Shown: positions 35,114 to 40,239 of the stretch, piece after piece
Layout: each line of letters starts with the position of its first letter
Position numbering within the stretch: the first letter of the stretch is position 1
Origin: Palleronia pontilimi
Lineage (GTDB): Bacteria; Pseudomonadota; Alphaproteobacteria; Rhodobacterales; Rhodobacteraceae
DNA: 40,239 nucleotides
Reading direction: 5' to 3'
Assembly: GCF_016412875.1 (NCBI RefSeq)
Contig: NZ_JAEKPD010000004.1
Coordinates: 1 to 40,239, forward strand
The notes under the pieces: generated by a model
What the model was told of the DNA's origin: nothing
Seen by the model: the letters and a program-made list of their open reading frames with translations, nothing else
The model's database searches: none
Program-made: the position numbers and the translations under genes

Positions 35114-36345
35114 AATTCCCCGGATGACGGCACTCTGTCTGCCAGGCGCGTCGTGACGGTCGCGTTGCGCTCCAGCGTGCGGTGGACCGGGCACTTGTCG
35201 GCAATCTCGAGCAGGCGCTGGCGCTGGTCATCGTCCAGATCGCCGGTCAGCGTGATCTCGCGCGCGAAGCTGTCGATCTTGCCGTCCGACGCCGCGGCGG
35301 TGTCCTCGAGATGGCGCTTTTCGTGGCTGACATCGACGCGAACATGCTTCAGCGGCCATTTCTTGCGCCGCGCGTACATGCGCAGCGTGATCGAGGTGCA
35401 GGCGCCAAGGGCCGCGTTCAGCAGACCGTAGGGCGTGGGCCCCCGATCGGTGCCGCCCAGGTCGCGCGGCTCATCGGCGCGCAGGCTGTGGCCGCCCGTC
35501 GAGATGTCCTGCAGAAATCCCTCCGTATCGGCCTCGGACACCCGCGTGATGCCCTCGGGTGCGGCAGCCGAGGTCTCGGGGCGGGGCGGATCCAGGTAGC
35601 GCGACACCCAGGCCGCGATGATGTCGGCCGCGTATTCCGCATCGTCGGGATCGGTGATCAGGTGATCGGCGGTGTCGAGCGTGACGAAGCTCTTGGGGTG
35701 CTTGGCCGCCATGAAAATCTGCGCGGCGTTCTCGATGCTGACGGTCTGGTCGCGCGGTGCGTGCAGCACCAGAAGCGCGCGGCGCAGGTTGGCGATGATC
35801 GGCTGCAACTCGGTCGCGGCGACATCTTCGACGAAAGCGCGGCCGATGCGGATCGGCCGTCCGCCCAGATCGACCTCGGCCTCGCCGTGTTCGCGGATGG
35901 CGTCCAGGGCGCCCTCGAAATTGTGGGTGACATGTCCGGGGTCGAACGGTGCGGCGATGGTGACGACGGCGCGCAGGCTGTCGATCTGGGGCGACGCCTT
36001 CAGCACGGCTGCGCCGCCAAGCGAATGGCCGATGATGATGTGCGGCGGCATGTCCATGGACGCCAGATGCCGTGCCGCCGCGACCAGGTCGTCCACGTTC
36101 GACGTGAAATCGGTGTTCGCGAATTCGCCCTGCGAATGGCCGAGCCCGGTGAAATCGAAGCGCAGCACGGCGATCCCTTCGGCCGCCAGCCGCCCGGCGA
36201 TGCGGCGCGCGGCGGGGATGTCCTTCGAGCAGGTGAAGCAATGGGCAAAGAGCGCGGTCGCCCGCAATCGGCCGTCGGGGCGATCGAGCCGCGCGGCCAA
36301 GGTCTGGCCCGCGACGTTTTCAAAGGTCAGGCGTTCGGTGGGCAT
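35110..36345 (-). CDS. alpha/beta hydrolase - OsmC fusion protein
   Basis: A 411-residue two-domain protein. The N-terminal alpha/beta hydrolase (about 1-255) has Ser108 in 'GHSLGG', with probable Asp199 and His228. The C-terminal OsmC/Ohr domain (about 265-400) keeps the redox cysteines Cys316 ('GACTS') and Cys385 ('DKCPVHRTL'). The OsmC part reduces organic hydroperoxides; the hydrolase part may act on esters or lipid peroxides. The fusion is known in several proteobacteria. Family start (MPTERLTFEN) chosen at 36345. The stop shares CTAG (35110-35113) with the coaD stop. Confidence 0.93.
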   Translation of the reverse strand: MPTERLTFENVAGQTLAARLDRPDGRLRATALFAHCFTCSKDIPAARRIAGRLAAEGIAVLRFDFTGLGHSQGEFANTDFTSNVDDLVAAARHLASMDMPPHIIIGHSLGGAAVLKASPQIDSLRAVVTIAAPFDPGHVTHNFEGALDAIREHGEAEVDLGGRPIRIGRAFVEDVAATELQPIIANLRRALLVLHAPRDQTVSIENAAQIFMAAKHPKSFVTLDTADHLITDPDDAEYAADIIAAWVSRYLDPPRPETSAAAPEGITRVSEADTEGFLQDISTGGHSLRADEPRDLGGTDRGPTPYGLLNAALGACTSITLRMYARRKKWPLKHVRVDVSHEKRHLEDTAAASDGKIDSFAREITLTGDLDDDQRQRLLEIADKCPVHRTLERNATVTTRLADRVPSSGEF

Positions 36346-36417
36346 GACGTGTCCTTCCCGGCAGGGCCCGCCCAATGTGGCCCGCGGGCCGACGTCGGGG
36401 CAAGCCGCAATAGCGAC

Positions 36418-36445
36418 TTGTCGTGCCGGGGCCGGGCGGTGTAAG
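36418..36445 (+). promoter_or_regulatory. possible tRNA-Val promoter
   Basis: TTGTCG (36418-36423) and TGTAAG (36440-36445), spaced by 16 bases, lie just ahead of the tRNA gene. The -10 is weak and the start would be only a few bases before the mature 5' end, so this is tentative. Confidence 0.35.
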
Positions 36446-36456
36446 GGGCGGTCCGG

Positions 36457-36532
<76 letters not shown>

Positions 36533-36565
36533 TTGCTTCCGTGGCCACACATGGATTGCCGGGGA

Positions 36566-38593
36566 TCAGCCCGCCAGGCGCGTTGGCGGCGCATTCAGGC
36601 CCAGCCGGGCGCGGATCTCGTCGATCAGCTCGATCTCGCAACTCACCGATTTCAGGAAGTGGCCATCCAGTTGCTCGGCATAGGCCGTGTCGACGTCCTT
36701 TCCGGTGAAGAGCAGCGTCGGCAATTCCCGCGCCGCCATGACATCTTCGGCGACCCCGTCGGGAAATTCGAAATCCAGCAGCAGCAGATCGAATTTTTCG
36801 GTGTCGAGCGCGTGGCGCAGCGCCGCGGCCGATCGCACCTGCACGCATTCGATTTCCGGACCAAGCGAGTGGGCGATCAATTGCCCCAGGCTGCCATCGT
36901 CCTCGGCATAGAGAACGCGCGGCCGGGCCTTTTCCGGGCCGGGCGGCGTCCCGTCGCGCGATGCCGGGGTGCGGTCCGGGAACGCGACGCGGAAGGTCGT
37001 GCCCTGTCCAAGCGTGCTGTCCAGCGAAATCCGGCCCTCCATCCCGTCCACCAGCACTTTCGTGATGTGCAGGCCAAGCCCGGTGCCGTCCTTGCGGCGC
37101 GTATCGGACGAATCGACCTGCAGGAACTGCTCGAATATCCGCGGCTGGTAGTCTTCGGGGATCCCCAAGCCCTGATCGGCGACCTCCAGGATGACCTCGC
37201 CGTTTTCGCGCCGCAGCTCGACCGTGACGGTGCCGCCCACGGCCGAAAACTTGATGGCGTTGGACAGCAGGTTGTTCAGGATCTGCTCGGCCCTGTGCAG
37301 ATCGAGCTGCGCCACGGCGTCGGGCGCCAGGATGCGCTTGACGATCGTGACCCGCTGCTCGGGCAGGTAGTCGGACGCGTCCTCGACGATGGTGTCGACG
37401 ATGTCGGCGACGTTCACCGGTTCCAGCACGAACCGCATCGAGCCGGTCTGGATCTTCTCGGCGTCCAGAATGTCATTGATCAGGTGCCCGAGCCGCTCGC
37501 TGTTGCGCTTCGCGATGTCGATCAGCTGAAGGATGCCGGACGGGATTTCGCTGCCGATCTGGTTGGACAGAAGCGTGATCGAGCCGCGCAACGAGGTGAG
37601 CGGCGTGCGCAGCTCGTGGCTGACGGTCGAGACGAATTCACCCTTGGCGCGCAGCATTTCCTCTTCGCGGGTGATGTCGCGATCGTGGCAGATCAGGCCG
37701 ATCAGCCGGTCGCGGTCGTCGCGCATGGGAACCTTCGCGGAGGATATGGCGCGGGACGGCGCGTTCTCGACGTGGATCTCGCGGCGGAAATAGGCGATTT
37801 TGTCCGCCCCCAGCACCGACCTTTCCTGCGCGGCCGACGCTTCCGCTTCGCAAGACGGTCGGATCTCGGCCTCGCTTCGGCCGATCAGATCGCGCGCATG
37901 GACGCCCATCATGGCGGCGGTCGCGGCATTGGCGGCAAGGAAACGGCCATCGAGCGTCTTGGCGTAGATCGGGTCCGGCAGGGATTCGACCATGCGCCGA
38001 TAGATCAGGTTCGTCCGCTCCAGCTTACGGCGCAACCATTCGCGGTGCAGCAACGATCCCGCCAGCAGGGTCCCCAAGAAAATGAAAAGGGTGGCCGGTG
38101 GCAGGGCCGCGGCCTGTTCCACATCGCGAAAGTCCAGGATCGGCACCACGATAAAGGCGATCAGGTAACCGGCCGTCGTCGCCGCCGCCAGAAGGACGCA
38201 GTCGGCATAGGTCGGGGGCTTGTCGCTGAGCAATTTGCGCAGCGCCAGCGACAGCGCGCCGATGCTCAGAACCGGGGGCAGGGCGACCAGCAGCGACGAG
38301 CCGGAATAGAAGAACTCCGACAGCAGGATGATCGCCGCGGCAGCCGCAAGTGCAAATGCGCCGCCGTAGAACGCGGCGCAGCCAAACAGCGCGGCCACCA
38401 GGTCCAGCGTGTAGCCGCCGACGACGACGACGGTCCCCAGTTTCGACACCTGGGCCGCCGCGCCCATGAGGATGCCGTACCCGACCTGGCCCCTGCGGGA
38501 CGTCTCGGGGTTCAGGAAGCCCCAGAATATCGAGATGCAGACGATCAGGATCGCCAGCACAGCGATCTCGTTGAACAGGTATTGCCACATCAC
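36566..38593 (-). CDS. hybrid histidine kinase (5TM-like, PAS, HisKA, HATPase, REC)
   Basis: A 675-residue membrane sensor kinase. Residues 1-185 form a multi-helix N-terminal membrane domain of about five or six helices, like 5TMR_LYT sensors. A PAS-type domain (about 195-310) follows. The H-box is 'TVSHELRTPL' with phosphoacceptor His326. The N-box is 'ILNNLLSNAIKF' (438-449), with the ATP lid motifs at 473-477 (DQGLG) and 503-507 (GTGLG). The C-terminal receiver has acidic Asp565-Asp566, phosphoacceptor Asp607 ('LLLLDFEFPDG'), Thr630 and Lys648. The signal and output are unknown; no response-regulator gene is adjacent. The gene is 69 bases downstream of the MHYT gene on the same strand. 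Confidence 0.9.
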   Translation of the reverse strand: MMWQYLFNEIAVLAILIVCISIFWGFLNPETSRRGQVGYGILMGAAAQVSKLGTVVVVGGYTLDLVAALFGCAAFYGGAFALAAAAAIILLSEFFYSGSSLLVALPPVLSIGALSLALRKLLSDKPPTYADCVLLAAATTAGYLIAFIVVPILDFRDVEQAAALPPATLFIFLGTLLAGSLLHREWLRRKLERTNLIYRRMVESLPDPIYAKTLDGRFLAANAATAAMMGVHARDLIGRSEAEIRPSCEAEASAAQERSVLGADKIAYFRREIHVENAPSRAISSAKVPMRDDRDRLIGLICHDRDITREEEMLRAKGEFVSTVSHELRTPLTSLRGSITLLSNQIGSEIPSGILQLIDIAKRNSERLGHLINDILDAEKIQTGSMRFVLEPVNVADIVDTIVEDASDYLPEQRVTIVKRILAPDAVAQLDLHRAEQILNNLLSNAIKFSAVGGTVTVELRRENGEVILEVADQGLGIPEDYQPRIFEQFLQVDSSDTRRKDGTGLGLHITKVLVDGMEGRISLDSTLGQGTTFRVAFPDRTPASRDGTPPGPEKARPRVLYAEDDGSLGQLIAHSLGPEIECVQVRSAAALRHALDTEKFDLLLLDFEFPDGVAEDVMAARELPTLLFTGKDVDTAYAEQLDGHFLKSVSCEIELIDEIRARLGLNAPPTRLAG

Positions 38594-38662
38594 GTGACCC
38601 CCCAGGCAAGGTCGCGCGGGCGCGATGGCGGGTTGGATCCGGGCCGGGGGCGGAGGCGCGCG

Positions 38663-39415
38663 TCACACATGGCGCAGCCGGATCCGGCGTCGGTCCCAGA
38701 TCGCGACCGCGAAGCTGCCGCCGCAGATGATGACCACGATCCCGACCTCTACCAACGGGCGGAGCCATGCTGAACCGGTGATCTCGGGCGCCGTCGTGCC
38801 GAAAGGCACTAGGGTCATGCCCGACATGGCCGTGAAGTGCAGCGCTGCGATGGACAGGGCGAAAACGATCGGACTGCCGAGAGTCCGGATCAGCCCGTCG
38901 AAGCACGCGTAAAGCAGGCAGGCGACCAGGCTCAGCCCCAGGCAAAGCGCCACCGCCAGTGCGACGAAACCGGTTTGCCACAGGATGGTCGCGCTGGTCC
39001 GATAGGCCTGGATGCCCGCGAAATGCATGAGGCCGACGGCACCCGTCAGCGTCACCGCCGCCAGCGCGGCGCGAAGCGGTGATGCATGGGCGTGCAGAAG
39101 CTGGAAGGCCGCCGCCGCGTAAAGCAATGCGGCAAGGCCCAGCGACAGCAGCGTCCAGCCCACCGAGATCTGCAGCTCGATCCCGTCCGAATAGCCCAGC
39201 AGCGCGCCGAAATGGGTGACCCAGACGGTGCTGGCTAGGGTTGCGACGCACAGCACGAACAGCCGCCTGCGCCGCTTGCCCGACGCGCGGTCCGTTTCGG
39301 TCAGAAGCGCGTAGCCCGAAAACGATCCCAGCCCGCAGATGAAGACGGACGCGACCAGCGACAGCGGGTCGTGCTGCTCGGTCAGGCAGGTTTGAATACT
39401 GTCGAAAAAGCTCAT
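38663..39415 (-). CDS. stand-alone MHYT-domain membrane sensor
   Basis: A 250-residue integral membrane protein with about seven helices and the three MHYT-type repeats: 'WVTHFGALLGY' (His68), 'LMHFAGIQAY' (His131) and 'ALHFTAMSGM' (His193, Met200). The domain has been proposed to bind copper or sense gases such as O2, CO or NO. Usually it is fused to GGDEF, EAL or kinase domains; here it has no output domain, ending 'WDRRRIRLRHV'. The start at 39415 (MSFFDSI) gives the right first helix. The hybrid kinase gene follows after 69 bases, so the pair probably acts together. Confidence 0.9.
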   Translation of the reverse strand: MSFFDSIQTCLTEQHDPLSLVASVFICGLGSFSGYALLTETDRASGKRRRRLFVLCVATLASTVWVTHFGALLGYSDGIELQISVGWTLLSLGLAALLYAAAAFQLLHAHASPLRAALAAVTLTGAVGLMHFAGIQAYRTSATILWQTGFVALAVALCLGLSLVACLLYACFDGLIRTLGSPIVFALSIAALHFTAMSGMTLVPFGTTAPEITGSAWLRPLVEVGIVVIICGGSFAVAIWDRRRIRLRHV

Positions 39416-39617
39416 GTGGCCTCGTCTCATTGCCGATCGTCGGGGAGCGGACGTCGCGCGCGCGGCGACAGCGACATCCCCGCACGGGCCCGGATCGGAC
39501 GCTGTGTAGCGCCGCTAGGCTAAGATTGTTCTAACGTTTCCCGCTCAATTGCCACGATTGGCGACCGCGGGCAGGGGGACGGCTTGCGCTTCGCCTTGAG
39601 CCAAGGTGAGATGGGCC

Positions 39618-40115
39618 ATGCGCGTCATCGCCGATGCAAATCCCGACGATCTGGACCAGATCCGCGACCTGCATGCGGCCAGCTGGCGCGATGCCTACGC
39701 GCCGTTCGTGCCGGATGACGCCTTGGGCCGCCTCGATGCCCACATGGCGCAGCGCTGGTCGCGCTTGCCGTCCGGCTGCCTGTGCCTCTGGCAGGACGGA
39801 GCGCTGTCGGGGTTCGTGCGGATCAAATCGCGGCAGGGCTGGCCCTACATCGACAATCTGCACACCCGGCCCGACCTGCGCGGACAGGGCATCGGCGGCG
39901 TCCTGCTGGTGGCGGCGATGCAGCGGCTGGCCGAGCGCGGCGGGGCGCGCGTCTGGCTGACGGTGATCGCGGGAAACCGGCGCGCGCGCAGCTTCTACCG
40001 GCGCCACGGCGGCTGGGAAGGCGCCCCCATTGTCGAAGACGTTCTGTCCCATCCGACCGTCACCCGCCCGGTGATCTGGAACCGTTTGACGCAAGGACCT
40101 GCGAAAAACGCATAG
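39618..40115 (+). CDS. GNAT-family N-acetyltransferase
   Basis: A 165-residue acetyltransferase. The acetyl-CoA-binding motif A is 'LRGQGIGGVLL', with Arg88-x-x-Gly91-x-Gly93. The beta-strand before it ends 'IDNLHTRPDLRGQG', and motif B reads 'TVIAGNRRARSFYRRHGGW'. It transfers an acetyl group to an amine of unknown identity. AAGGTGAG at 39603-39610 sets the start at 39618. It is divergent from the MHYT gene, with 202 bases between them, and followed by the tRNA-Asp promoter. Confidence 0.93.
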   Translation: MRVIADANPDDLDQIRDLHAASWRDAYAPFVPDDALGRLDAHMAQRWSRLPSGCLCLWQDGALSGFVRIKSRQGWPYIDNLHTRPDLRGQGIGGVLLVAAMQRLAERGGARVWLTVIAGNRRARSFYRRHGGWEGAPIVEDVLSHPTVTRPVIWNRLTQGPAKNA

Positions 40116-40132
40116 CCCGCGGCCGATCGCGC

Positions 40133-40161
40133 TTGACGCCCAGCGGAGGCGTGCCTAGAAC
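40133..40161 (+). promoter_or_regulatory. promoter of tRNA-Asp
   Basis: TTGACG (40133-40138) and TAGAAC (40156-40161) are separated by 17 bases, a good sigma-70 layout. Transcription would start near 40168, about 30 bases before the tRNA. Confidence 0.6.
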
Positions 40162-40198
40162 GCCCCTCACGTTCGGACGGGGTCCGGACGGGCAATGG

Positions 40199-40239
40199 GC
40201 GGTTGTAGCTCAGTTGGTTAGAGTACCGGCCTGTCACGC
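40199..40239 (+). tRNA. tRNA-Asp (anticodon GTC), 5' part, cut by window end
   Basis: The first 41 bases of a tRNA are seen. The acceptor 5' strand GCGGTTG is followed by the D arm 'AGCTCAGTTGGTTAGAGTA'. The anticodon stem CCGGC is then followed by loop CTGTCAC, anticodon GTC. The 3' half lies beyond the window. The sequence is the common bacterial tRNA-Asp. Confidence 0.92.

Overview
The window reads as a chromosome segment of a high-GC alphaproteobacterium, most likely Rhodobacterales (the roseobacter/Rhodobacteraceae group). The supporting signs are the strong G/C third-position bias, a valine-catabolism gene order typical of that group, an alphaproteobacterial-type MetG, the paired small and large Na+/solute symporter subunits, and an intergenic repeat at 26223-26280 of a kind I remember from these genomes. 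No species can be named from the sequence alone.

Layout. 89-1099: a GlxA-type (DJ-1/PfpI plus AraC) regulator. About 1100-6250: an accessory patch with visibly lower GC. It holds a small orphan ORF, a frameshifted tyrosine recombinase, a lone BLUF photoreceptor, an Mrr-like PD-(D/E)xK nuclease, the N-terminal part of a STAND/NACHT-like NTPase, and a second recombinase remnant with two in-frame stops that abuts the cut NTPase. This looks like the decayed remains of a mobile or defence island. 6260-10401: an RND efflux pair (periplasmic adaptor and inner-membrane pump). 10487-13157: a flavin amine oxidase, divergent from an acetamidase/formamidase-type amidase that carries a zinc-knuckle insert. 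13390-16003: two overlapping genes for membrane-associated GTPases of unknown role. 16385-19685: a possibly Tat-exported alpha/beta hydrolase, a small cytochrome c and a Tat-exported multicopper oxidase. 20047-22093: a two-subunit Na+/solute symporter, closed by a clear terminator. 22174-26181, minus strand: a glycosyltransferase, metG and an MFS transporter.

26279-31594 is a tightly packed minus-strand operon, transcribed in this order: GT4 glycosyltransferase, YbdK-like carboxylate-amine ligase, acyl-CoA dehydrogenase, enoyl-CoA hydratase/HIBYL-CoA hydrolase, mmsB. The last three genes, with mmsA at 32448-33950, make up most of the valine route from isobutyryl-CoA to propionyl-CoA. A low-GC, oppositely oriented FkbM methyltransferase (31701-32354) lies between mmsA and the rest. 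34123-36345: a CBS-domain protein and coaD, then a convergent hydrolase-OsmC fusion whose stop codon overlaps that of coaD. 36457-36532: tRNA-Val(TAC). 36566-39415, minus strand: a stand-alone MHYT membrane sensor upstream of a hybrid histidine kinase. 39618-40115: a GNAT acetyltransferase. 40199 to the window end: the 5' part of tRNA-Asp(GTC), with a good promoter in front.

The places most worth a second look are the nuclease/STAND pair and its broken junction, the twin-GTPase operon, the MHYT/hybrid-kinase pair, the EF-hand-like loop in the symporter, and the unusual make-up of the valine operon. I did not find a complete, clearly new system. The nearest candidates are the truncated defence pair and the GTPase operon.
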